A DNA stretch of 64,000 nucleotides from Pythium myriotylum (taxonomy: Eukaryota > Oomycota > Peronosporomycetes > Pythiales > Pythiaceae). A program made the translations under genes and the position numbers. How positions within the stretch are numbered: the first letter of the stretch is position 1; every line of letters begins with the position of its first letter. The DNA lies in the NCBI GenBank assembly GCA_023091665.1, contig JALJCQ010000003.1, forward strand, positions 1,984,001 through 2,048,000. Direction: 5' to 3'. Under the pieces are notes generated by a model. The model was given only the letters and a program-made list of their open reading frames with translations. It ran no database searches and was not told where the DNA came from. Positions 1-10,549 of the stretch are shown one piece after another.

Positions 1-523
1 CCACAGACGGATGCCGCTTGATGTGCGATCGCAATGAAATCCCGAGAGCGATCACGAGCGAAATGGCCCATGGCACCGACAACATTGCCACGGCAAATGG
101 CAGTGGATATCCAATTAGCAAAGACAAAGCGTACGTGCCCAGCGTTGTCAGCGCAGTTACGACCACTGTCACGACGAGGTACGTGGAGGTCGAGATAGGC
201 GCCGTCGGGATGAAGTAACGGAACTGTTCGATCGTCGAGACCGTGTAGATTGTGATGGCGAAGATGCACCGGATCCAAAAGCCTTGTGAGTGTGCGAGCC
301 CGAGCTCGATCGGTTTAAGTGGAATTGCATCGGCGACTGCGACGGCTACCAGACACGGTACCGGCGTGAGGATCGCCACGAGAAGGACTTTGCGAAGATT
401 CGTGTTGTTCTCAAAATTTCGCAGAGCCCGCATGCGGTCGACCGAGTAGCGCCCGTGGAGCTCCACCTGCGTGGCGTCCCACGCCGCGACCACTCGCATC
501 GAGGCGAGTTGCAACGAGCTCAT
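1..523 (-). CDS. Multi-pass membrane protein, oomycete family, copy 1 (3' part outside window)
   Basis: The first 174 codons of a gene that runs off the left edge. The start is the ATG at 523-521. The protein has the family signature seen in full in the copies at 1914-3623 and 4654-6408: a VELHGRYSV motif near residue 30, then KPIELGLAHSQGFWIR near residue 80, then hydrophobic segments ending in YPLPFAVAMLSVPWAIS. About four membrane spans are visible. No stop or frameshift interrupts the visible part, so the copy looks intact here. It is head-to-head with the ankyrin gene at 710, with 186 bp between the two ATGs, so the pair may share a promoter. The function of the family is unknown to me; transport or channel activity is possible but nothing in the sequence shows it. 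Confidence 0.85.
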   Translation of the reverse strand, partial: MSSLQLASMRVVAAWDATQVELHGRYSVDRMRALRNFENNTNLRKVLLVAILTPVPCLVAVAVADAIPLKPIELGLAHSQGFWIRCIFAITIYTVSTIEQFRYFIPTAPISTSTYLVVTVVVTALTTLGTYALSLLIGYPLPFAVAMLSVPWAISLVIALGISLRSHIKRHPSV

Positions 524-609
524 GTTGCTTTTCGTGATGTCACACGATCTATCAAGCTAATCTTGGCTGAACCATCAAGAGCCACCACTACTGACACTTC
601 GATCCAAAA

Positions 610-621
610 GCTCATTTTCCA
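610..621 (+). promoter_or_regulatory. Oomycete-type initiator (Inr) for the ankyrin gene at 710
   Basis: The bases GCTCATTTTCCA match the first twelve positions of the oomycete initiator consensus GCTCATTYYNCAWTTT. The site lies about 90-100 bp before the ATG at 710, a usual distance for oomycete transcription starts. A short out-of-frame ATG at 624 would lie in the leader. The match was found by eye; no expression evidence is available. Confidence 0.5.
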
Positions 622-709
622 CCATGAGTTTGATTGAGAGAAATGTGGCCACTTTATGCACCAATCGCCTTTATCGGAGACCGTGGAGCCTCGAAGGAAG
701 CCAGCAATC

Positions 710-1858
710 ATGGCGACGAGTGTCACGAAGGACGAGAGCGAGGCCGCGCTTTGTCGCGGAGACCTGGCGACGCTGCAACGGTTCTTCGCGCAGCCGTCGA
801 CGCGAGCCGCTGCGACGCGAGCTGAGTCCTGGCTCGCCTCGCAGTCGCGGGGGTCCTTCTCGCGCGCGTGCATGAACACGGTGTTCCAGACCACGCTCGT
901 GAACCAGATGGTCCACGCCTGCGGCGACGCAAGCAGCCAGCTCTGGTTCACGACAAGCCTGGGGCAGCTCTTGGTGCCCCGATTTGACTCGGCAGACGTC
1001 GCGTTCGATGTGGCCGAGTGGCTCTTTGCGGGAGGAAACGACACGTCCCAGTGGCTCACGGAATCCACGCCGCTCACGCTCGTCGTGTTCCTGCACGGAC
1101 TCGCTCATCGAGCTACAGATGCCGGCGACGCGCAACTTCTGGAACTGCTTCTGACGACGGAGACCTTTTGCAGCGTGATGAACGACGACCAACGCGCGCA
1201 GCTTTTGTATCAGTCCGCGTGGCGAGTCGTCGAGAATGGATCTCCTGGTGTCTTGCTCGTGCTCGTGGCCCACGGCGCTGAAGTCCAGCACTTGGATCTT
1301 GCATCGCACTGGGGAGACATGAACGGCGCGCGTCTTCTCATCGAGCATGGTACGACTGTCGTGGGCTTTGACAACTTGTTCTGGACGTCCGGGCCGACTG
1401 ACGAGTTCCAACTCTACTTCTCCGAAATGCTACGGCTTGGGGCTGACCCACACACTCGCGGGGAATGGAGCTGGCTCCGCGCGATTGAAGGAACTAGCTT
1501 CAGTGCCGTCCAAGTGCTAGTGAAAGAGGGTTTTGTGGATGTAGATGCGCGACACCATGAGGACGGTCGGTCAGCTTTGATGTGCGCTGTGATTCGTAAC
1601 AACATCCGCCTCGTCGAGCTGCTCCTGGATCACAACGCTGACATGACCCAGACGGATTCACTCGGCCGGACGCCACTGATGCTTGCTGCAGCTATTTGCT
1701 CTCTCGAAGGCGTGAAGTTGCTTCTTGATCGAGGCGCCGATCCAAATGCGGCAGACCACGCGGGCGAGACGGCTGTAGATTACGCGAGGCGGATGCCCAT
1801 CTCTTCTTACGAGATTGTTCAACTGCTCCACCGACGTGGTGCGCGTGTGCTGTACTGA
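710..1858 (+). CDS. Ankyrin-repeat protein, family member 1
   Basis: A 382-residue single-exon protein. An upstream in-frame ATG exists at 656, but 710 (MATSVTKDESEA) aligns with the starts of the four paralogues at 16-22 kb and is preferred. The first 200 or so residues form a conserved module without clear ankyrin consensus (GDLATLQRFFAQ, later LVAHGAEV and GTTVVGFD). The C-terminal part has typical repeats: FVDVDARHHEDGRSALMCAV, LLLDHNADMTQTDSLGRTPL and LLLDRGADPNAADHAGETAV. Ankyrin repeats bind other proteins, but no partner or enzymatic domain is visible. It lies between copies 1 and 2 of the membrane family, both on the opposite strand. No signal peptide or RxLR-type motif is seen. Confidence 0.85.
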   Translation: MATSVTKDESEAALCRGDLATLQRFFAQPSTRAAATRAESWLASQSRGSFSRACMNTVFQTTLVNQMVHACGDASSQLWFTTSLGQLLVPRFDSADVAFDVAEWLFAGGNDTSQWLTESTPLTLVVFLHGLAHRATDAGDAQLLELLLTTETFCSVMNDDQRAQLLYQSAWRVVENGSPGVLLVLVAHGAEVQHLDLASHWGDMNGARLLIEHGTTVVGFDNLFWTSGPTDEFQLYFSEMLRLGADPHTRGEWSWLRAIEGTSFSAVQVLVKEGFVDVDARHHEDGRSALMCAVIRNNIRLVELLLDHNADMTQTDSLGRTPLMLAAAICSLEGVKLLLDRGADPNAADHAGETAVDYARRMPISSYEIVQLLHRRGARVLY

Positions 1859-1913
1859 TTGACCTAAGATGGGTTGTTCGGTAACCGGCTTATCGTCGTT
1901 TCTCTCAAGCACC

Positions 1914-3623
1914 CTAGCTTCCGTGGGGTTTGCGTAGCCACGAGAACTTGAACGTATAGTCCGCACCTGTTCGAACACAGTGAGAGAATTGCCGCCACCA
2001 AAACAGGGAGGAGCCTACCAACGTGGATCAGGGACGACTGAAGCGAAACGATCAACCATTGGATAAGCTTCGCCTGCACTACCCCCCACTGATTCTCCAA
2101 GACGAACGAGATTTGGTGGAGCGGAGACAGTTTCAACTTCTTCTTGATCATGACGCTTAAGATCACCAGCGATAGCAACTCCAGGACCGCGTTCATCATG
2201 ACGTTCGCGATCGTTGCTCGCAGTCGCGGGCCGTCCAAGTTGCTGTGCTGCGGATAGTAGATGCGGTTGGGCAGACATGACAAGATCGCTACGTACGTTG
2301 CTGGCACCACAACAGAGGGAAACGTCAGTATGTCTTCTCTCGTCAACAGAGCAAGAAATGCGTACAATAAACGACAGGGATGATGACTTCGGTGTACTCG
2401 ATCAGCAGAACATACTCGGTTACGCGGAGGATTTGAAGTATCTGCTGGAGAAACTGGCGTCGCTCATTCGTGGTCGTCTGAGGACGAGTCATTGATTGCT
2501 TCACAGCAACTTCTTTCTGGGAACTAGCAGTCTTTGACCCGGTTGGAGAAGATGGAAAGGGCATGACTTGATTTTTTTGCAGGGAAGAGGTTGAGAAGGA
2601 TCTGGCAGTCATTCGTTGCTGGGATGTTTTGGCCCGTGTAACAAATGACGATTTACTCTCGGCGATTTCCTGGGCGATTGTTTCTGCCGAGAGGAGAAGA
2701 TTATCTTGATCGAGCCCCAGACGTTCTGCAAGTTGTCTGGCATTGATCAGCATCGCATTCAGCCCACGAATCGATGCACAAGCCAAGATGAAGTCGATTG
2801 AAACAAGCACGAGATTTGTTCCAATAGACTTTGCACCCTGCATGCAGAAGGATATGAAGAGAGCATTATAGACCTCGACGTTGAAAATGATGATCTCTGG
2901 TTTGAGATCATCGACCTCACGCAATGCAAGGCTCATGAGGTTCTTCTGGAATCGCTTGATCAATGGGAGTAAGAAGGCAAATGCTGTTTGCTGAACTGGT
3001 TTGAGCTGAATGAAAACGAATGTGTATGCTGGGTACACGACGACGAGTAAAACCTGACAACCTACAACCAAGATGAACTGGACAACCTTGTCGATGACCC
3101 AGGGGTGTTGCTTCATGTACGGACGAAGGCAAAAACCCAATGCAATGAACAGGGAGATCGCCCACGGGACCGAGAGCATTGCCAGAGCAAACGGCAACGG
3201 ATAACCGATTGCGAGAGTCAGCGCGTAAACCCCTATCGTTGTCACTCCTGTCACGAGAAATGCCACGATAATTGAGCTGAAAGCTGAGACTGGGGCTGTC
3301 GGGATGAAATTGCGGAGCTGTTCAATCGTAGAGACAGTGATAACTCCTGTGGCGTAAAAGCACCGAATCCAAAAGCCTTGAGAGTGAGCGAGTCCAAGCT
3401 CGATGGGCTTCAGTGGAATTGCGTCAGCGATTGTGACGGCGACAAGGCACGGTAATGGCGTTAGAATTGCGACGAGAAGGGCTCGACTGAAAGTCCTCCT
3501 CTTGTCATAGATGAATAGCGAATTCATCCTCCCTACCGAGTACCTGCCATGGAGCTCGACACGAGTGGCGTGCCATGCGGTGCGGCACTTCCTTCCAATC
3601 AAGCCTAGGTGCTCACAACTCAT
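1914..3623 (-). CDS. Multi-pass membrane protein, oomycete family, copy 2
   Basis: Three exons: 3623-2366, 2300-2019 and 1966-1914, with introns of 65 nt (2365-2301) and 52 nt (2018-1967), encoding 530 residues. Both introns are GT-AG and sit at exactly the same codon positions as in copy 3; joining them restores the shared blocks YVAILSCLPNRIYYPQ and DYTFKFSWLRK before the stop. Unspliced, the first exon would end in VYCTHFLLC. The protein has VELHGRYSV and KPIELGLAHSQGFWIR near the N-terminus, about nine or ten hydrophobic segments, a central block DLKPEIIIFNVEVYNALFIS, and a polar Ser/Lys-rich loop near residues 310-380 before the last membrane segments. No enzymatic motif is seen. It is tandem with copy 3 in the same orientation, about 1 kb apart. 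Function unknown; the gene model is well supported by comparison with copy 3. Confidence 0.85.
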
Positions 3624-4653
3624 TTATCACGAACGTTTTAGCGAAGGACAATGCGTCTGACGGATGGCTATTCTTGGTGAGCAAGACAAGTTTGGTCATA
3701 TATCGCTTCAGCACAATTCCGAAGTTGGTCAACGGAAGGTGGAATCGGTAGCGACTCGTCATTCGGAGTATATACACAGATGGAAGGAAGTGGAGTCCAC
3801 AAGAGAGTATCTAGATGCGAGACTTAGCTGGTTGAAGGTTGCTTTGGTAGCGCAGTTGACGACGTAGCGAAGAGTCCACGAGTGCGGTGTGGCTTTTTGG
3901 ACTCAGGTTCGGACTTCATTGAGATGAGACGGTGGAATGACGGATATGCACAGCCCTCTCTGCTCGCGTGTCAGGCGGGTGCTCGTGATGACTGACCGTC
4001 AACGTGCTCGAACGCTTTGATATAGCTGACCATTGGGACCGCGGGGCACGCATCACAACGCTTTAGAACGAGCACCACACTCCATATCGGCGCGTAATAG
4101 CCGCGAAGCGTTCTCGTCTAGCTTGTTGAAGGGCCCGGTTTTGGCTGTATCAAGCTTGGCGTCTCGGTGTCTGGCAAGGATGTGGGTAACGTTCGTCGAG
4201 TACTACGCCTCGGCCACGGTCACACTCATGGCAGTGCTCGATCAATTCTCGAATCACGATGGGCGCATTATTGGTTCGGATGTGCGTCCACACCTCAAGC
4301 TTTCACGGCGTTAATGTTTGTTTCGGTCACGTATGGTGGGGTTCGATATGCCTTTAGCGCAATTATCGAGCGACGATAATTAACCGAAGACATCTCATCT
4401 TTGGTGGAAATCGTGTCTCCCTACAATCGACATGAGCTTATATCAACCTAATTTCGGTCCGTCTACCTCGGCGATATATTTCCGAAGGGGTTTATCTCCA
4501 ATTTTCGACGTTAACTCGACGCCCCAAATGCGATTAAGGTGGGGCATTGCTATCGTTAGCCTCTACTTCTGCCAACCTTGTTATACAGCAGTTGATGCTC
4601 GCCCAACCACGGCGTTCGAGTCGAATGAAAGCATTGTCAAGGATGATTCTCTC
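3624..4653. other. Intergenic region between membrane-protein copies 2 and 3
   Basis: About 1 kb with no gene I can support. Short open frames at 3664-3867, 4033-4314 and 4432-4767 lack recognisable domains, and the last overlaps the 3' exon of copy 3 on the other strand. It presumably holds the promoter of copy 2 and the terminator of copy 3. Confidence 0.5.
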
Positions 4654-6408
4654 TTAATTAAGACGCTTCTGAAGCCAAGCGAATTTGAACGTGTAGTCGG
4701 TACCTATGCTTCACATCAGTTTCATTCAACGAAGATCTCATTCAAAAGTCTTCGCGTACCTACGTGAATCAAGGACGACTGGACCGTGATAACCATCCAG
4801 TGGATCAGCTTGGACTGGACGACACGCCACTGGGTCTGAAGAACAAACCCGAGTTGGTGCAGCGGAGAGACATGGAGTTTTCTGCGCAGAACTAGGCTCA
4901 GCAGTACTAACGAGACGAGCTCAAGCGTTGCGTTCATCATCACGTTCCCGATGGTTGCGCGCAGTCGGTGATGGTCCATGTCCTTGAGCTGAGGATAGTA
5001 AGCTCGATTCGGAAGCCAGAAGAGGATGACCAAGTACAGTGCTGCGACAGAGCAAGCAATCATTAAAAATGGTTCGCTCAACAGCCCAGGGCTACGCACA
5101 GTATACGATGGGGATCATGACTTCAGTGTACTCGATTAAGAGCACGTACTCGGTCATGTGCAAGATCTGAAGAGTCTGGCGCACGAAAATGCGTCGTTCC
5201 GGGGCAGACTGCTGATGAATTCGCACCTTCGTTGGACTTGGTGGCCGGATAAGCGTGTTCGCGTGATCTTTATCGGGTGAATTTGGAAGAAGTTCCATGG
5301 TTGGCAGTGTCGGCAGTGACAGAGGCTTTACTTGGCTTCGTCGCAACCCACGTGAGGTTTTTACTTTCATGATGCTCAGGCTTCGTTGGCTCCGCCGCTC
5401 ATTGTTCATCAGCGACGAGATCAGTCTTTCGGTGTCTGGGAACTGGTCTGCGATCTCCATCGCGGTATCAATGATATTTACATTCTCCAGTCCCATTTTG
5501 TAAGCGAGGCGATTTGTGTGTGAGAGCATCACTTCGAGGTCATGGAGAGATCCGCACGCCATTATGAAATCCACCACGACGAGGACGAGGTTTGTGCCGA
5601 TGGAGTTCGCATTCTGCATGCAGCATGAGATGAACAGCGCGTTGAAGATCTCGACATTGAAAATGATTATTTCAGGTTTCAAGTCGTCCAAGTTCCGCAA
5701 GAAGAAGCTAATGAGGTTCTTCTCGACGAGTTTGATTACCGGTAACAGCAGTGCAAAGGCAGTTTGCGAGTGGCTCGATAGCTTTACGAAGAAGAATGTA
5801 TACGCCGGATACACGATGACAAGAGATAGTTGGCAAATAGCGATGAGGATGAACTGGATAATTTCGCGGACGACAGCTGGGTGTTGCCAAATGAACTTGC
5901 GCAGAAAGAACCCAACGGCCAAGAAGAGTGATGTCGCCCACGGGACCAAGAGCATGGGCACGGCAAATGGTAGTGGGTATCCAATCAGCAGCGCAAGCGC
6001 ATAGGTGCCAAGAACGGTTGTCGAGGTCGCGACCGAAGTGACGCTGAGCAGAATCACGTTCGTGATCGGAAGGGCTGGAATAAAGTGCTTTAATTGCTCC
6101 ATGGCAGCGACGCTGTAAATCACGACGGCAAAGACAGCACGGATCCAGAAGCCTTGTGAATGGGCGAGGCCAAGTTCAATTGGCTTGAGTGGAATCGAGT
6201 CGGCGATGGCTACCGCTGCTAGGCACGGCAGTAGAGTGACCGATGCGACGAAGAGAACATGGGACAGGCTCGTCTTTTGGGCATACGCTTGGAGAGATTG
6301 CATGCGATTGACCGAATACCGGCCATGGAGCTCGACCTGCGTGGCCTCCCATAGTCGAACTAGCTGCCGCCGCAATTCGATGAGGCACTGAACAGGCCAC
6401 ATGAGCAT
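4654..6408 (-). CDS. Multi-pass membrane protein, oomycete family, copy 3
   Basis: Three exons: 6408-5100, 5041-4760 and 4703-4654, with introns of 58 nt (5099-5042) and 56 nt (4759-4704), encoding 546 residues. The middle exon is 282 nt, the same length as in copy 2, and both introns share position and phase with copy 2, which supports recent tandem duplication of a spliced gene. The protein shows VELHGRYSV, KPIELGLAHSQGFWIR, YPLPFAVPMLLVPWATS, DLKPEIIIFNVEIFNALFIS, and the C-terminal blocks LPNRAYYPQ and DYTFKFAWLQK. Nine or ten membrane segments are likely, with a polar loop of about 110 residues before the last ones. Without splicing the frame stops at TAG right after VYCA. Function unknown. 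Confidence 0.85.
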
Positions 6409-6757
6409 TCCGTATAGTTATCGCTGAGTTGAATTTCACTACCAGCCCTTGTCTATGGCGCCTAATTATACAACGGGACACGTGCTGCTCAGAGTCAAAT
6501 CCGCTCCCAAACGCAACGCAACATGCTCCAAATCAGTCACATGAAAAGCGGACCAGATCCATCATGATGGTCAGCTCATTGTGCGCCTCGATTGAAACGA
6601 TCAGGCTCATCATCCACTTCCCGCCTGCAATCATTCCGACTTCAACATGAGTGAGTGATGCTCCTCCTTGCTCAGACAAAAGCTTGCTCATCACCCTTTG
6701 TCGGTTGCGACTGCTTGTGTTCTTGCCCACCATTGCGAGTTTTCTCCCGTCGACAGC

Positions 6758-7401
6758 ATGACTGCCAGCCCGATAAGTCCAGTCGTTCGCGCTGATGACG
6801 TCATGTTCCACGAGGTCCTCGCTCTCCTTGCCGACTGGTCTTCACTCGAGGAGGAACCCCTGCCTCAGCCAAGACATGCCGTTGGTAGCGTGGCTCGTCG
6901 AAAGGTACGTGGAAGCGGCGGATAGCTGTTTCGGGCTGGTTCCAACTGGATCGTTTGACCGGACTGCAGCGTGAGCTTGATAAACTTCGACAAGAGGAGA
7001 TACAGTTGACTCAACAATTGGTTCAACTACGATTTCGCTTCGGACTTAATCCGTTCGCGTCTGCGCGCGAAGAAGTTTTAAAGCAGAGGCGGAAGCGCGA
7101 AGAAGCTGAGCGAGAGAACGAGGCTTTGCGATCGGCTCTCGAAGAATACACGGTGCTTTTACGAGGGCTCAGAGACATCTACGGAGAAGGACCACGCTTG
7201 GACTTAATACAAAACATTCCTGCACGCAATAGCTCGCTCGATTCGAATGAAGAATGCTGTAACAGATTGGATAACAGGATGCCATACAAGAGGATCTCTT
7301 GTATGGCTCTAAATACTCCTACGCACGCGCTCTGGCTATTTCAACACGGCAACTTTATCTTCCGACAAGCATATTACAATCAAGGGCTCAGTAGTACATA
7401 G
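6758..7401 (+). CDS. Coiled-coil protein related to oomycete START-type family, probably truncated
   Basis: Two exons, 6758-6904 and 6970-7401, joined in phase 0 across a 65-nt GT-AG intron, give 192 residues. The start is the ATG beginning MTASPISPVV; an in-frame ATG-like start further upstream (6668) adds an unlikely leader. After the splice the protein reads RELDKLRQEEIQLTQQL and then a charged coiled coil (KQRRKREEAERENEALRSAL) as in a large oomycete family that normally continues for 200 or more residues into a START-like domain. Here the coiled coil is followed by about 75 residues of unlike sequence and a stop, so the gene looks cut short. It could be a pseudogene, a short regulatory form, or have missed 3' exons. 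I rate the family link as moderate. Confidence 0.55.
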
Positions 7402-7834
7402 AGGGATGGAGTAAGCCTTGCGAGACTACTACGAGACTTCAGTATTTTTTCGTGTTGGAGAACTCCGATTTGCGAGCCTATGACCAAGGGGTCTTTGGCT
7501 TAAAAACAAAACGCGCAGCTCAGTTAGATGAGCGGTGCGGATCATAGGTACCAAAATCCCTCTTGGATCATTTTCCCAGCTATGGATATTCTTCACCATC
7601 TTGTACAGAAATCCAACAGTCAGAATTTTCGTTGACATCGCAGACCTTGGTTTACAGTGTAAAGGGGCAGCAAATCGAATGTATGTGTGTGTTGGGGTGG
7701 GCCTAGGAGCCCAACTGAAAGCCGTTTCGGTTGAGCAAGTATCGAAGATGAAGGCCACGTCGGAACTAACACCGACGGCGTAAGCTTTCTCAACACTACA
7801 GTAGCATGCAGGGTGGTGAGTCCAGCTACCAGCC
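7402..7834. other. Intergenic region, no gene seen
   Basis: About 430 bases between two convergent genes. Open frames on both strands (for example 7535-7783 plus) show no domain or codon pattern like the neighbours. It probably contains two 3' ends. Confidence 0.45.
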
Positions 7835-9919
7835 TCAACTTCGCGTTCTAAACGAGCTGGCTGTGGAGAAGCTCGACTTCGTGTCGGACGCTTGTGTTCT
7901 GGGCGCAGAGGATTTGAGTGTTGCTGAGGATGACCGCATTGCAGCGTCCCACAAAGCTTCTTGTTCAGTCTTCGAGCTGTTGAGCCCGATGGCCCGGCAA
8001 AATGTGTTACACTTGTGTGTGCGAAAGAACTCGTCGAAACCACGTTCACCGAGGTTTGTACCACTGTTAAAGCGGACTTTGTCAAGGCTGTGAATGGCCG
8101 GATCCGTCAGCAATAAGTTGTCGCCGTCGAGGCGCTGGCCCTGTAGATCGACGACCATGAGGAAGCCCATCGTGCAATGCCACGTCCAATGAGAGAATGC
8201 CATCGCGTACTCCACATACTTCTAATCGACGGTGGTGACGTGCCCTGCGTTGTTGGAGAGCTTGACGAATCGCGCCGCACCGTACTCGCGGTAGCGCTTC
8301 TCCACACTATAGAACGTGTAAGGCGCCGATTTACCGATGCGCAGCACTTTAGCCTTGAGAAACTTGAGCTGGAGTCCCCCAGAGCCTATTATATCTTTGG
8401 TAAGACGGTTGAAGTTTTGAGCGAAGAATGCCGCAACTGTCTGAGTCTCCATTGCGTTCATGAAACGGTTACCCTCGCCTTCAGAACCACTGCCATAACG
8501 GAGGTACTCCATAAGCACCATGTTTTCGGTCGCGTACGTTGCACTGGAGGCTTCGCCTACGCTCATCTTGTGGTATTCGAGCGCGTAGTATGCGGCTCGC
8601 TCCGCGCCGTGCGCAAATGGCTTTAACGCGATCTTAAAAGTGGCCTTTCGCTTGCTCGTCTTGAAGTCGCCGCTGATGATGTGGTTGACACTCTTCGGCA
8701 GCTCATACGCCACCAGTGTGCCGGAACACTTACTGACTCCCAAGTCGGTTTGAGTGTGCTGTAAATGAGCGGTTTCTCCTCCCCAACCATCCGTCCCCCT
8801 CCGAGCGACCCGGGCCTCCCAATGCCACTCCCAGACTTCATCACCGACATGGACTTCTCGCGCTTCTTCGAAATGCTGAGAGTAGATGCAATGATGGCGC
8901 TGTCAGCAATATTGATAGGATCTCGGACGTTGAAGGTAGTCGGTGGTGACGCGAGATACTTGGCAAATGTTTCGACCATAGCATCAGTGGAGTTGTTGAT
9001 CTTGCCGAAGAAGTATTGGATATCACGGTTACCCATTCTCTCGAACAGGCTCTGAGGCTTCGGGTCGCTTGGATGGCCGTGGGGATATTCATCGAGTACA
9101 CCGCGAGCATCCTGGTACTGCTGACCATGTGGCGGAGCATCCGCAATGTGGAAAATCAAATTGGTTGTATTGCAGTCCCATTGCAACTGAGTGAGCGCTT
9201 GCACAAGACCACCAAGCGCATCTTCGGCCTGATCGCCCCCGCCCGTGGCTACAACGCCGTTGACAAAACGCTGGAATGCGGACGTGTCGCGAGTGAAAGG
9301 CAGGATCTCGAAGTGTTTCGCTCCATCGCAGTGGTCCTTGTATCCAACAAATGCCACGCTGGCGCGTACTTGTTGGTTTGCCAAAGTGTTGACGATCGTA
9401 TTAATCTGGTTCTTCACACCAGCAATGTGCGCGTCCATACTGCCACTCGTGTCGACGACAAAGGCAAGAAAGAGGCTCTGCGCGGCCTTGAGCAACTTCA
9501 TCACCTTGCCAATATTTTGCTCCTGGAGCCCGGTCACCCGCTTGTGAACTCCATCAAGATCACTGTCTACGTCGTCAATGCTGATGCCCCACCCAAGGTT
9601 CTCTTCGATGATGCCGAGGACATTGCGACGCTTGGTCTTTATTGAATTGTCAACCGATAACTGAGTCGTTGCTGAAGCTGGACGAAGCGACAGCGAGGCA
9701 GTATCAGCGGCGAGAGTAGACGTGTCAACGAAAGAATTCGTCTCGACTCTTCTCCCGTGAGACAACGAAGCTGACCTCACGGACCCCGATAGCCTGGACA
9801 AGTGGGATCGCTTGCCCCCCCCCCCCCCCCCCCCCCTCGTCGGTAAATGTGGTCAGACTGCTCGCTCCGACTCCCACCTCGGTCGTCAGCTTGGAACTCA
9901 TGAATGTATCGTCACCCAT
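7835..9919 (-). pseudogene. vWA domain plus alpha-type protein kinase (vwkA-like), reading frame interrupted
   Basis: The frame starts at the ATG at 9919 and should encode about 665 residues in two exons (9919-8845 and 8758-7835; 86-nt intron with GT donor at 8844 and CTCATTTACAG acceptor ending at 8759). The N-terminal half is a von Willebrand A domain with the MIDAS motif DTSGSM. The C-terminal half is an atypical alpha-kinase: KRKATFKIALKPFAHGAER, LSNNAGHV, SHWTWH, the catalytic VVDLQG, LLLTDPAIHS, the glycine-rich NLGERGFDEFF, and the zinc-site THKCNTFC. This order matches Dictyostelium vwkA. Two defects remain: a run of 22 G (minus strand; plus-strand C at 9815-9836) puts the start one base out of frame, and an in-frame TAG at 8224-8222 cuts the kinase domain between LSNNAGHV and SHWTWH. 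The first could be a homopolymer miscount. The second is either a real inactivating change or a sequence error. Confidence 0.75.
9815..9836. repeat. Poly-C/poly-G tract of 22 bases inside the alpha-kinase N-terminus
   Basis: Twenty-two C on the plus strand encode a polyglycine stretch about 30 residues into the minus-strand kinase gene. The length leaves the upstream ATG frame one base out of register with the vWA domain; 21 or 24 bases would restore it. Such tracts are prone to slippage in cells and in sequencing. Confidence 0.9.
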
Positions 9920-9924
9920 CGTTC

Positions 9925-10052
9925 CGTGACCCTCTGACTACTGGTGATTTCTTCGCAAACGCTTCGGTTCTCTTGTGGTGCTTTGCCCGTGACCCTTTGA
10001 CTACTGGTGATTTCTTCGCGAAGGCTTCGGTTCTCTTGTGGTGCTTTGCTCG
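9925..10052. repeat. 63-bp direct tandem repeat, two copies
   Basis: Copy 1 starts at 9925 and copy 2 at 9988; each begins CGTGACCCT and ends GTGGTGCTTTGC followed by C/T. They differ at only about five positions. The repeat lies just upstream of the alpha-kinase ATG at 9919, in its likely leader or promoter. The unit is a multiple of three and open on the minus strand as a 21-residue repeat, but no start or domain suggests it is translated. Confidence 0.9.
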
Positions 10053-10549
10053 AGACTTTTAAAATGAAATGCACACACGCAAGCCCGACTTGCAAAACAC
10101 ATATGTTCAAACGAGCCGTCCTCTTCAATCGCACAGTCAACACCAAGGAGGCTTGCGCGTATCAGGAGTGAGGGCTGAGGACGAACTCTCCTGCACCCCT
10201 AACGCGGCATCGATTGCGTACCAGCGCAGTTGTGATGCTAAAAATGGAGTTTCCAAATAAACGTGCCACGCATTCTACGTATTGCTTAGTTGATGTCCAC
10301 CTGTTCGCATCGGCATGTCTAGAGCTGGAAGCAAGCGTCTTCACAACCTAAGCAGCAACGTCCTCAAGGAACATCACCACCTGGTGTTGTATTAAACTAC
10401 AGGAGCGAAGGATAGGTTTGATTCAGGTAGTTCCCATCTTATCGGCACTACGAATGGAACGTGAGCTGACAGCCAACTCTTGGGAAATCCAATCTGTTCG
10501 GGCAACTCTAGGTCTTTGCACGAGAAGACACGTTGTGGAATCCACACTC

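Noticed and set aside
1864..2367. Membrane copies 2 and 3 appearing as two overlapping genes each
   Set aside because: Two short introns at identical positions in both copies join the pieces into one frame and restore shared sequence.
4033..4767. Possible small genes between membrane copies 2 and 3
   Set aside because: No domain, no paralogue, and partial overlap with the 3' exon of copy 3.
8623..8758. Apparent frameshift between the vWA and kinase parts of the alpha-kinase gene
   Set aside because: An 86-nt GT-AG intron (8844-8759) with a good acceptor joins the two frames exactly, so no frameshift is needed here.
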